A DNA stretch of 64,000 bases from Methanosarcina horonobensis HB-1 = JCM 15518 (GTDB taxonomy: Archaea; Halobacteriota; Methanosarcinia; Methanosarcinales; Methanosarcinaceae), in the NCBI RefSeq assembly GCF_000970285.1, contig NZ_CP009516.1, positions 1,281,036-1,345,035 on the forward strand. The letters run 5' to 3'. Positions within the stretch are counted from its first letter, which is position 1; each line of letters begins with the position of its first letter. The position numbers were made by a program, and so were the translations under genes. This document shows positions 1 through 8,370 of the stretch, one piece after another. The notes beneath the pieces are model-generated. The model had not been told where the DNA came from, did not search any database, and was given only the letters and a program-made list of their open reading frames with translations.

Positions 1-608
1 ATAACAGAAACTTCAGGAAAGCAGGACATTTTCTCTTCAATTTCATTCAGGATGCGGCAGAAGCCTTCAGAACATACAGAGCAGAGAGAGGCAGCATCAG
101 GATCTCTTGCGGGTATTTTTCCATTAGTTATTTCCCTAAGCTTCAGCCTGGCTTTTAGAGGATCAGTTTCCACGATTTCGGCAAGAGAAGCAATTACTCC
201 TTTTCTTTCAAGCTCACACTTTCTTTTCTCCTGCCGGGTGCATGCTTCGGGAGTAACTTCAATGCTCCTGTACGCTGCAATAGTGCCCTTAAAGCTTGCC
301 AGAGCATAAAGCAGGGACAGGGATTTTCCTTCGTAATCCCGTTCATAAAGCTTTGAGAGTACAAGACAGTCGGCATGAATCTCTTTTTGCAGGATGCCGA
401 AGATGTTTTTTCTGCAGTGTGAATCGTTTAGCGAAGATTCTGCTTCACATTCCCTGCAGTTGATTACAATTGTTTTCCTATTTTTTGTCTGCTTTATCCT
501 GTGAGGACAGTTTCCCTCTTCCTCTTTCTTTTTCCCCTGAAGTATGCTCGGATTGAAGTTTCTAACCGTTTCCTGCAGGCTGCTGGCTGTTTCCTGAAGT
601 TTAAGCAT
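1..608 (-). CDS. Probable type II/IV secretion ATPase, N-terminal part (partial)
   Basis: The reading frame is open from an ATG at 608 to the left edge, about 202 residues, so only the N-terminus is present. It is rich in paired cysteines: CPHRI near residue 35, CREC near 52, a further Cys near 63, and CSVC plus FC near 185-192. These alternate with charged helical stretches. I recognise this cysteine-rich leader from archaeal GspE/FlaI-like secretion ATPases, where it precedes the Walker domain, but the ATPase core lies outside the window. The assignment therefore rests on a remembered family pattern. The gene has no neighbour within 1.3 kb on its 5' side. A zinc-binding protein of unknown role is the main alternative. 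Confidence 0.5.
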   Translation of the reverse strand, partial: MLKLQETASSLQETVRNFNPSILQGKKKEEEGNCPHRIKQTKNRKTIVINCRECEAESSLNDSHCRKNIFGILQKEIHADCLVLSKLYERDYEGKSLSLLYALASFKGTIAAYRSIEVTPEACTRQEKRKCELERKGVIASLAEIVETDPLKARLKLREITNGKIPARDPDAASLCSVCSEGFCRILNEIEEKMSCFPEVSV

Positions 609-1977
609 AATATCCAGAATTCAAACCCCCATTTCTCCGGATACTTTATAGCTTAACTTTAAATGTATTAAAGATTTTCTATCAATATTTATCAATGAAT
701 TTTTAAGTTTAATCTTGATTATCTATAGAAATATAACTTCCAGTTAGCCCTTATCCATGTTCTAATATTCGAGTTCAAGAAACACGATATGACAAAAAGT
801 GGACATTTCAATACTCTACATGCCCGAAAACACTTCTCTTCTCCGGAAAAACCATTCTTTTAATTCACAACTAATTGGGCACCTCCATAAGTTGTCTACG
901 TCCTTTCAAAAAAGAAGTCAATCTTAAGCGGAAGAAATGTCTTGAGAAAATTTGAGAAAATATCCTTATATGTTAGAAAAACATATTATAGAAATACGGA
1001 AAGTGAAAAAGGAAAAGTTGTACCAGTAATTTTGAACAGTCTCATAAAAACAGTCTTATAAAAAAGTGATTGAAATCAGAATAAGGAAAGTAATTAAGTA
1101 ATAGCGTTTTTTGGAAAGAACTGGAAGTCCTTTCCAGTTCTCTCCTTTTACCTTTCCGAAATTTATTCGTTTTTTGGAAAGGTTTATTGTACCGCCGTTT
1201 TTTCGTTTTTGTTTACTCCAGGGATGGAGTTGTTGGTGTCTTGATGTTATTTCTTCAAATTGTTCTGGCTTCACTATCTGTTGGGTGTCGTTTTTAAGTA
1301 TGTTTTTTGAAGACAGACTTGAAGACATTTTTGGAAAGACTTATTTATCTTGAATATTCCTGAATACGCTCTTTTTACTTCCTGTTTTGCCGTTTTTCTT
1401 TTTTGAAGGTGTCGACTTTGAGGTGTTGTCTAGAGATCTATACAGGCTATTTTTTATTTAAGGCGTGCTTATTAGGAGATTTATTGGAAATTGTATTTTT
1501 TCCTATTGTCAGGATTAATTCAGGCTAACTTTGGATTTTCTTGTTTTTATTCTGCCAATTGGTTGAGATCGATGGCGTTTTTCGCTGGAGGAAATTTATT
1601 TCGGTCTGTAAATGTATCCGCCTTCCGAATCGTTTTTCATTTCAGCCCCTGATCACAGGACACAGTCCTCCCTGCACTCAGGCCTTCGCTAGTTTATGCT
1701 TCCTGTGTTGAAATAAGCCCGAAGAGTTTCAGGACTTTAGACTTCGAAGACGGGGCAAATTTGCGGTCTCTGAGAAGGAATCCGTGAAGAACCGGTTCAA
1801 GAGGCTTTTGCGGAACTGTTTCTTTCATTCTGGCTCACCTTTGATCGAATTTCCGTTTTTTGGTTTTTGCCGGCAGACGGTAACTTATTACCTACTTATA
1901 ATATATAAATATTTGGATCACAATGCTTTGACTGTTTCTCCAAAACATTTTCTCAAAAAATTATCCAAAAAATTTAT
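609..1977. other. Long intergenic region, no gene recognised
   Basis: This 1.37 kb stretch lies between the partial gene on the left and the first MATE gene. It is mostly AT-rich with short ORFs that look random. One strong hairpin lies at 1113-1145. A more GC-rich island at about 1600-1850 stands out, but none of its frames gives a convincing protein. I could not identify it as a known RNA. Confidence 0.6.
1113..1145. repeat. Strong inverted repeat (hairpin)
   Basis: A perfect 9-bp stem (GAACTGGAA at 1118-1126, TTCCAGTTC at 1132-1140) encloses a 5-nt loop. The stem extends outward to about 14 bp with one mismatch. A T-run follows at 1146. It could end a plus-strand transcript, but no gene ends nearby. 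Confidence 0.6.
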
Positions 1978-3414
1978 TCAAATTCCCTGCTCAAGAGGTT
2001 TAGTCAGGGACCCTGTTTTTAGAATCGTACTTAAGTAAAGCCTTGCCCAGACAAAAGTTATTCCGGCCCCGATTGCATTGCCTGCTACAATTCCCCACCA
2101 GGCGCCTACCTGACCCATATCCAGATTGAAGGCGAAAAAAGCTGCAAAGAGTGGAGTAAAAACTATGGTCCTCAGGAGATTTGCAGTAAGTGCGCTCACA
2201 CCTTTTCCCGCTCCCTGGAAGAAAGATGTTGAGAGCATTCCGAAAGAAACTGACGGGTAGAATATACAGATCACACGCAGGAAGTGGATAAGGTCCGGAG
2301 CTATGTGAGCGGCTTCTCCTGTCTGCGTGAAAACAGCCGCGATCTGAGGGGCAAAAATGAAAGTAAATGCTGCAACTCCGCCTTCTATGAGAAGTCCCAG
2401 TTTTACTGCATAGGTATGGGCTGTTTTTGCCTTTTCGAAGTTTTTCGCCCCAAAAGCGGCTCCTGAAACCGAAACTACTGCGGTTGCAATTCCAATGAGG
2501 GGAGCAATTGCAATTGTTGCAACCCGCCAGCCAGTGGAGTAGACTGCAACTCCGTCGGTATTGCTGACGTTCACAATAATAAGGTTGAGGATGAGCATGG
2601 ATAACGACATTGAAAGCTGCTGGGCGGAAGCAGGGATTGTTATCCTGAAAATATCGTTTACAATATCTTTTTCAAAGCTGAAGTCTTTAAAATCAAAAGA
2701 AACGAAAGTGTCCTTTCTGAAAAAGAGCCAGTTCAGCATCATGATCGAAGAAACTGTAAGAGACAGGATAGTTGCCCAGGCTGCACCTGCAATTCCCATT
2801 TTAAAGGTGTATATGAAAATAGGGTCAAGGACAATATTCAGGACTGCGCCAAGGATCATTGCGTTCATCGCCCGCTTTGAATCGCCTTCGGCTCTGAGGA
2901 TGGAGTTTGCTACGTTAGTAAAAAAGATTACTATACTTCCCAGAAATATCACTCTAGCATAAGCTACTGCAAGCCCGGTTGTTTTCCCTGCTCCAGCAAG
3001 AGAGAAGATCTGAGGAGCAAAAACATAGGAGGGTATGGTAAATACAAGAACGAGCAGCAGCATCATTATAACTGTGTGTACGGCTACGTTGTCTGCTCCC
3101 GATTTATCCCGTGCTCCGATCTTCCGGGATATGGCTGCTCCTCCGCCTATGCCCAGCCCATTGGATAAAGCCATGCTTATGAAATAAAAAGGAAATACAA
3201 AACCCATTGCAGCAAGTGCGTCCGCTCCAAGTCCCGAGACCCAGAAGGTATCTACGAGCTGGTAAATAGTCTGGACCGACATTGCAACAATCATAGGGAC
3301 TGCGAGTTTGATAATTGCTTTTTTCGGATCTCCCTCAAGGATCTTTACGCCTTTTGTTTCCTGACTTTCTTCGTGTTTGCAAGAGTTTGAGTCTCCTGCT
3401 GTTCTTAACTCCAT
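1978..3414 (-). CDS. MATE family efflux transporter (copy 1)
   Basis: This 478-residue polytopic membrane protein has the length and repeated-half layout of MATE (MOP superfamily) exporters, which move drugs, cations or metabolites out of the cell using a Na+ or H+ gradient. A soluble leader of about 30 residues ends in the family-like GDPKKAIIKLAVPMIVAMS entry into TM1, and QTIYQLVDTFWVSGLG follows. The second half contains SGAAFGAKNF and SFFQGAGKG, the equivalents of first-half motifs. It begins 4 nt after the TrmB-like gene at 3419, so the two are probably co-transcribed with the MarR gene farther upstream. It is very similar to the copy at 10318-11751, sharing identical blocks such as LNIVLDPIFIYTFKMGIAGA. 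The substrate is unknown. Confidence 0.93.
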   Translation of the reverse strand: MELRTAGDSNSCKHEESQETKGVKILEGDPKKAIIKLAVPMIVAMSVQTIYQLVDTFWVSGLGADALAAMGFVFPFYFISMALSNGLGIGGGAAISRKIGARDKSGADNVAVHTVIMMLLLVLVFTIPSYVFAPQIFSLAGAGKTTGLAVAYARVIFLGSIVIFFTNVANSILRAEGDSKRAMNAMILGAVLNIVLDPIFIYTFKMGIAGAAWATILSLTVSSIMMLNWLFFRKDTFVSFDFKDFSFEKDIVNDIFRITIPASAQQLSMSLSMLILNLIIVNVSNTDGVAVYSTGWRVATIAIAPLIGIATAVVSVSGAAFGAKNFEKAKTAHTYAVKLGLLIEGGVAAFTFIFAPQIAAVFTQTGEAAHIAPDLIHFLRVICIFYPSVSFGMLSTSFFQGAGKGVSALTANLLRTIVFTPLFAAFFAFNLDMGQVGAWWGIVAGNAIGAGITFVWARLYLSTILKTGSLTKPLEQGI

Positions 3415-3418
3415 TTAA

Positions 3419-3829
3419 CTATCTTCCTTTCAGTATATTTTCTTCCCTTTTCTCCTCATTAAATTCTTTTTTGAGGCTCAGGGGGAAGGCATACCTAGAA
3501 TTAACGCATCTGTTTTTCATCCCGTAGCCCGCAGAATTAAGTTCCTTCAATGTCTCATTAAGCGAGAAAAGGAACTCGTTTCTCAACCTTTCGGTCAGCT
3601 GTTCCGGATCAATGCTCCTGAAATATGCTGGAGTTCCTTCTATGACTTCTATATATTTCTTTTTTGACATTCTCTCCAGAGTAGCATAAATCTTTGGTCT
3701 CGGAACGTGCGTAAATTCATGGATCTCCCTGGCTGTTGCCTCGCCCAGACTCAGGAGCCCTATATAGATCTTCGCCTCATTTTCGGTAAATCCCAGCTTC
3801 TGGAGTTTGCCTACCAGCTCAGGATACAT
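3419..3829 (-). CDS. Short TrmB-like HTH regulator
   Basis: The 136-residue protein opens with a TrmB-type winged helix (LQKLGFTENEAKIYIGLLS, then AREIHEFTHVPRPKIYATLE) within residues 8-55, and IEVIEGTPAYFRSIDPEQL follows as in TrmB proteins. The family usually has a C-terminal sugar- or effector-binding domain, giving about 250 or more residues. Here the protein ends after a short basic tail, so it is effectively only the DNA-binding part. The start is supported by GAGGT 7 nt upstream. It sits between the MarR gene (44 nt upstream) and the MATE gene (4 nt downstream), which suggests control of the transporter. The short tail may be natural or a truncation. Confidence 0.85.
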   Translation of the reverse strand: MYPELVGKLQKLGFTENEAKIYIGLLSLGEATAREIHEFTHVPRPKIYATLERMSKKKYIEVIEGTPAYFRSIDPEQLTERLRNEFLFSLNETLKELNSAGYGMKNRCVNSRYAFPLSLKKEFNEEKREENILKGR

Positions 3830-3873
3830 TGAAGACCTCTAAAATTATTTTCCAGGTGCCCGACTTTTCCTTT

Positions 3874-4332
3874 TCAGGTACTTCCGTCCAGTTTCTTCAA
3901 TATGTCCAGCATTATTTTCAGACCTTCCTGATAGGCTGAAATATCTTCTTCAGCAAGCCTGCTAAAAACCTCAGAGTAACTTTTTTCAAGCTCTTCTGTG
4001 AACCAGTTCCTGTAATTCTTTCCTTTTTCAGTAAGTGAAATCAGGATCTTTCTCCGGTCTGCAGGATCTCCTCTCCTGCACACAAGTCCCTCTTTTTCCA
4101 GGGCATCAATCATGCTGGTCAGGCTTCCTTTCTGAAGGTCCAGGCATTTTCCCAGAGTTGTAGGCATAATCTCACCCACTCCTCCTATAATCAGGATAGC
4201 CTTATTCTGGTTTTTGTTCAGGTTATAACGACCGGTACCAGTCTGATGAAAAGCTTTTGCAAAATTTTTATGGAAAAGATGGATCATATCAAACTGGAGT
4301 TTTACCGTTTCTCTTATTCTTTCTTCTTTCAT
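3874..4332 (-). CDS. MarR family transcriptional regulator
   Basis: A 152-residue MarR-type winged-helix protein. The recognition region TTLGKCLDLQKGSLTSMIDA is followed by the wing VCRRGDPADRRKILISLTEK, which carries the diagnostic D-x-R-D/R-R pattern. MarR proteins are usually dimeric repressors relieved by small phenolic or drug-like ligands, which suits a MATE exporter downstream. I place the start at ATG 4332 because GTGATC, complementary to the archaeal 16S 3' end, lies just before it. The frame is open further, to an ATG at 4395, but that start has no SD. It is the probable first gene of the MarR-TrmB-MATE operon. Confidence 0.88.
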   Translation of the reverse strand: MKEERIRETVKLQFDMIHLFHKNFAKAFHQTGTGRYNLNKNQNKAILIIGGVGEIMPTTLGKCLDLQKGSLTSMIDALEKEGLVCRRGDPADRRKILISLTEKGKNYRNWFTEELEKSYSEVFSRLAEEDISAYQEGLKIMLDILKKLDGST

Positions 4333-5160
4333 CGGGATCACAATGAGGCAATTTTTACCAGTCCTGATCCGGATGATAAAGCCAGGGGCGGCCATCAGAG
4401 ATCTTTTTGAGAGGCGTTTCTATTCCAGTAGATCTGTTTACGAGGCGTTTCTTGGTTCAATCTGACTGGTTCTGACGGGTTTTTACTGGTTTTATAGGGT
4501 TTGACTGGTTTTAATTTACGTTTTTATCATCCGAATCTGGCTGTTGTATTTAATCTTACTATTCATTTTTCGTACTGTTTGATTCCAAACTAAAATGGAA
4601 CACGTTTTATTTATATTTTATGATTCTATAATTAAGGAAAGGCGAGTTTCAGGTTTCCTGGCACGATCTTCCACAAAGCTTGCAGCTTTGCTAACCTTTA
4701 AGGCGACAGTACCCTTCTGAGCCTTGTGGGAATTATAATTCACCTGGATTCTGTAAAAATGGATTTTGAAATTGAGAATCCTGAACTGTTGCTCTCACAG
4801 CAGCTTAATACAACAGCTCAATATTGTGCATTTAGATGCCCGGTGAGAGTTATATCTTTCTTTTCACTCCTGGTCGAAAATGATGTTATTACCGTCTTTT
4901 GCAACGAAGTGCCAGTTGCCTTCATTTCGTTTTATACTGTATTTTACAATTCACAGCAACATTATTAAATTATTTATATCCTTTGGTACATAACACTTCA
5001 CAACATTATATTATTGTCCATGATCAACAACCATAGTGAAAGCGAAGCATCTCAGAAAAGTAAAAAAAGTGTCTGGTTTTGAATGAGTACATTGTATGTG
5101 CATAGTACATTGTATATGAGTAATACATCGTACATGGAGTGGTGGTAAGACTTTGATTTT
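4333..5160. other. Intergenic region with a possible transposon-end relic
   Basis: No gene is recognised in these 830 bp. A 6-bp hairpin (CAAAGC/GCTTTG) lies at 4674-4690. From about 4697 the sequence CTTTAAGGCG followed by AGTACCCTTCT resembles the left end of the TnpB elements at 50556 and 62130, so it may be a relic. A tandem repeat at 5086-5139 is listed separately. Confidence 0.4.
5086..5139. repeat. Three tandem 18-bp repeats
   Basis: Three consecutive 18-bp units (5086-5103, 5104-5121, 5122-5139) read agtacattgtatgtgcat, agtacattgtatatgagt and a more diverged aatacatcgtacatggag. They begin 21 bp beyond the stop codon of the second MATE gene. The function is unknown. They are too short, too few and without spacers to be a CRISPR. 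Confidence 0.8.
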
Positions 5161-6633
5161 TCAGCACTTTTCTCCTGTATCTCCAGCCTTTATTATACAC
5201 CTCAAGTACACTTGCGCCCATGCAAAAGTAACCAGTGATCCGATAACCGTCCCTGTAACGAGCCCCCACCAGACTCCTAGCAGCCCCCAGTCGAATGTAT
5301 AGGCAAAGAGCAGGGCAAATACAGGTGTCAGGATCAAGCTTCTCAGGAGTGTGGCAATAAGTGCGCTTGTGCCCTTTCCTGCGCCCTGGAAAAGAGAAGC
5401 TGAGAGCATTCCGAAAGCAACAGCCGGATAGAACACAGTCATAATTTTAAGTAACCTTATCAGTTCCGGAGCGATCTGAGCCGTATTTTCTGCCTGCGTA
5501 AAAGCGGCAGCAATATCCTGAGCAAAGACATATACTGCAACTGCAATTGCGGCTTCTACCAGAAAGCCGGTTCTTGTTGCATAAATAAGGGCACTCCTTG
5601 CCTTTTTATAGTTTTTCTCCCCAAAAGCGGCTCCTGATATTGAAACCACTGAGATTGCAATTCCTATAAGGGGGGCAACTGCAATGCTTGTGATTCTCCA
5701 TGCCGTAGCATAAACCGCAACCCCGTCGGTGCTGCTTACAGTCACAATAATACGATTCATTATCAGGGCAGTAAGCGCCAGAGCAACCTGTTCTACAGAA
5801 GAAGGTATCCCTACTCTGAATATATCTTTGACAATAGCCCTATCGAATTTGAAGGAGTGAAAAACAAAAGAAACGTAGGTATTTCTCTTAACAAAAAACC
5901 AGTAAAACATAAGCATCCCGGAGCTGGCGAAGGAAACCACTGTCGCAAGTGCCGCTCCTGCTACTCCCAGTCCCAGGACGTATATAAAAATCGGATCTAG
6001 AATAATATTCAGGACAGATCCGAGAACCATTGACTGCATAGCTCTTTTTGAATCTCCTTCACTCCTGAGTATGGAGTTTGCAACATTTGTAAAGAAGAAC
6101 ACAAAGCTGCCTGCAAAAATAACCCTTGCATATGCAACCCCGAGTGGGGTAGTTTCTCCCGCGCCGCTGTACATGAATAAATCCCTTACAACGGCAAGCC
6201 CTATTACTGTAAGGGCAACTGTGAGTATGAGCATGATTATAAAAGTATGCACTGCAACATTATCCACTCCGGTTTTGTCCCTGGCTCCTATCCTGCGCGA
6301 TATCGCAGCCCCTCCCCCTACCCCCAGCCCGCTTGTAAGCGCCATCTGGATTACAAAAAAAGGAAAAGCAAATCCTACAGCAGCCAGGGCATCCGCACCC
6401 AGACCTGCAACCCAGAAGGTATCGGTCAGGCTGTAGATAGTTTGTACGGACATTGCAACTATAATAGGAATTGAGAGCTTGATAACGGCCTTTTCAGGGT
6501 CTCCGAGGAGAATGCCCACGCCTTTTGTAACTTTTTGAGGTGGAAAACTTTCTTCCTTTTCCGTTTCTGTCCCTATTTCTTCGGACTCTTTCTCTCCTTT
6601 TTTTCCTTTTTCTTCTGCCGTTTCCCTGCTCAT
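5161..6633 (-). CDS. MATE family efflux transporter (copy 2)
   Basis: A 490-residue MATE transporter with an unusually long, highly charged cytoplasmic leader of about 45 residues rich in Glu and Lys before GDPEKAVIKLSIPIIVAMS. The hallmarks SGLGVGGGAAISRRIGARDK and SLFQGAGKG are present, and about 12 TM segments are predictable by eye. It is clearly more diverged than copies 1 and 3 are from each other: VLGLGVAGAALAT stands where they have TFKMGIAGAAWAT. The start is supported by a GGGG run 6-7 nt upstream of the ATG. It has no co-directional partner, so it appears monocistronic. The substrate is not predictable. Confidence 0.92.
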   Translation of the reverse strand: MSRETAEEKGKKGEKESEEIGTETEKEESFPPQKVTKGVGILLGDPEKAVIKLSIPIIVAMSVQTIYSLTDTFWVAGLGADALAAVGFAFPFFVIQMALTSGLGVGGGAAISRRIGARDKTGVDNVAVHTFIIMLILTVALTVIGLAVVRDLFMYSGAGETTPLGVAYARVIFAGSFVFFFTNVANSILRSEGDSKRAMQSMVLGSVLNIILDPIFIYVLGLGVAGAALATVVSFASSGMLMFYWFFVKRNTYVSFVFHSFKFDRAIVKDIFRVGIPSSVEQVALALTALIMNRIIVTVSSTDGVAVYATAWRITSIAVAPLIGIAISVVSISGAAFGEKNYKKARSALIYATRTGFLVEAAIAVAVYVFAQDIAAAFTQAENTAQIAPELIRLLKIMTVFYPAVAFGMLSASLFQGAGKGTSALIATLLRSLILTPVFALLFAYTFDWGLLGVWWGLVTGTVIGSLVTFAWAQVYLRCIIKAGDTGEKC

Positions 6634-6894
6634 TTTTCCCCGCCGTTTTTAGATTTTCCCTTCTTTAAATTTCAAATATTTTATCCTACTCTTTTTCGGT
6701 CTCTTTTGCCTTTAACGTTTTCTTTTTTAAGGGCTCCTCTACTTTCAGATAACTGGATTGAAATTTATCTATCCGTTCTCTTGATTACCGGGACCAGTAA
6801 ACCAGATAAAATGAAAAATCGTCTTCAGTCACGCTAAGGCAGTATAGCTTTCATTAACTGCCATCGAAATTTAATTCATCTAAGCTGCCTATTT

Positions 6895-7080
6895 ATGGGA
6901 AGTCTGTTAAAACAGGAAATAAACTGGATAATATATAATAATCCACCTGGAGAATCTGTATTGTCCGATGGAGAGCTATTAAAGAACAGACTGGATGAGT
7001 TGTCCGGTGATAATAATATAAATATACTTGTTTATTGTGAATCCAATGAATTCTTCTTGATATCTGATTTCCTAATTTAA
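6895..7080 (+). CDS. Small hypothetical ORF
   Basis: A 61-codon frame whose product has protein-like composition: a charged amphipathic first half (LKQEINWIIYNNP, LLKNRLDELSGD) and a beta-rich end (INILVYCESNEFFLISDFL). There is no SD motif before the ATG and no recognised family. It could be the end of a decayed regulator or chance coding. Confidence 0.2.
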   Translation: MGSLLKQEINWIIYNNPPGESVLSDGELLKNRLDELSGDNNINILVYCESNEFFLISDFLI

Positions 7081-7120
7081 AAGCCCTTATTAATAAAAAA
7101 TTTGGAGAAAGAAGTTCGCA

Positions 7121-7170
7121 GACTGAACAGGGGTTTGAAAGAACTGACTGAACAGGGGTTTGAAAGAACT
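7121..7170. repeat. Perfect 25-bp tandem duplication
   Basis: Positions 7121-7145 and 7146-7170 are identical (each starts gactgaacaggggtttgaaa). It lies downstream of the exported-protein gene that ends at 7243. No function is suggested, and replication slippage is the simplest source. Confidence 0.85.
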
Positions 7171-7242
7171 ATATGACAGGATTGCCGACAATCATTTCTC
7201 CTTCTTCTCCTGGCAGTACTTTCAATGAGGAGTATGCTTTCT

Positions 7243-8232
7243 TCAATCTCTTTTCAACAGATATACAGTCAGCAGTCCGAACACCGTCAGTCCTGCTGCA
7301 CCGAATCCTGGCATTGCGCTCTCTATAGGTTCGGATTTCTCTTTTACCTTGATGGGCAGGTCAAGAGTATAGTCCTCTGCATTTTCAATATCATCTCCGA
7401 AATAATAAACGACCCGTCCTTTAACGTTGAAATCTCCTACCTGGGCCGACTCTATCCTTACTTCAATATCCCTGCCTTTTCCAGGTTCCAGTTCATATGT
7501 TGTGGTATACTGCCCTGCTCCGGACTGGACGAACTCGGAAGACGAGACAGTTGTTCCCGAAGGCGGGATAAGAATAACCTGAACGTTCATGGTAGGCTTT
7601 GTGATAAGGTTGACTGCCGAGAGTTTGAGCAGTATATCTTCTCCCAGAATAACCTCGGTCTTTTCTCCATGAAGGTCCACGCTTGCCGAAGGCGGGGCCT
7701 GCTGCGCGCTTTTGGATGAACCGGTTTTCTCCTGAGTGTCAGGTTGTGTATACCTGGAGTCCTCTACCCGCCTGTATTCGGTACGTTCGACTCTTATGTG
7801 TTTTGAATACCCTTTTTTTCTGTCCCCAGAAGACTCTGTCTGCGTAAAGTCTGAAGACCCTTCATCCTCCGAAGATTCCGTTTCATTGCTTTCAGCAACT
7901 TCTGCTTCCTGTTCTGTTTCCTTATACTCTGAAGATCCTGTTTCTGTGTACTCAGGATTATCTTTATCTGAAGGCTCGTTTTGCGCATTTCCTGAAGTGT
8001 CTGCTTCTTTATATTTATCTTCAGAAGTTCCTGTTCCAGTATCCTCTGGAACTTCTGCCTCCTTGATTTCCGTATAGTCAGAGATTTCTGTCCTGTTACC
8101 GGAGGAATAATCCAAATCTGTTGAGGTTTCGGATGAGGCATATGCGTTTATAATATTGCCTGCTAACAAGCAGCCTACTAAAACACATGCTATTAAAATT
8201 CTTAAAATTCTTAAAACACCCTTCTCAGGCAT
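7243..8232 (-). CDS. Exported Ser/Thr/Glu-rich protein with PGF-CTERM anchor
   Basis: The 329-residue protein has a basic, hydrophobic N-terminal signal (about residues 8-32, ending near NAYASS). A very acidic Ser/Thr/Glu-rich linker covers residues 35-175. A beta-rich globular domain follows (VDLHGEKTEVILGEDILLKL onward) and the C-terminus has PGFG, a hydrophobic helix and KR. This C-terminal pattern is that of PGF-CTERM proteins, which archaeosortase A processes and anchors at the cell surface. The linker probably spans the S-layer and carries O-glycans. SD GGTGG lies before the ATG. Its last domain resembles that of the gene at 8371, so the two are paralogs. The ligand or partner is unknown. 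Confidence 0.85.
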   Translation of the reverse strand: MPEKGVLRILRILIACVLVGCLLAGNIINAYASSETSTDLDYSSGNRTEISDYTEIKEAEVPEDTGTGTSEDKYKEADTSGNAQNEPSDKDNPEYTETGSSEYKETEQEAEVAESNETESSEDEGSSDFTQTESSGDRKKGYSKHIRVERTEYRRVEDSRYTQPDTQEKTGSSKSAQQAPPSASVDLHGEKTEVILGEDILLKLSAVNLITKPTMNVQVILIPPSGTTVSSSEFVQSGAGQYTTTYELEPGKGRDIEVRIESAQVGDFNVKGRVVYYFGDDIENAEDYTLDLPIKVKEKSEPIESAMPGFGAAGLTVFGLLTVYLLKRD

Positions 8233-8370
8233 TCTACCACCTTTTTTAGCTGCTATTTACAGTTATCTTCGATTACAGTACCCAGTTAGAGCCTGCTAAA
8301 ACAAATAAAAAAACGGGAAATCATGAATTTCCCTCTTAAAAGTTCTATTTAAGCTCTTTTCGCAGCTGGT

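Larger units (their letters stand above)
6634..7242. other. Intergenic region
   Basis: T-rich sequence upstream of the MATE gene includes its promoter region but no motif I can define. One small ORF (6895-7080) and a perfect 25-bp tandem duplication (7121-7170) are listed separately. Confidence 0.5.

Noticed and set aside
1056-1353. Overlapping ORFs on both strands in the first intergenic region
   Set aside because: Composition is low in protein-like periodicity, there are no SD motifs, and the two overlap a strong hairpin. Neither resembles a known family.
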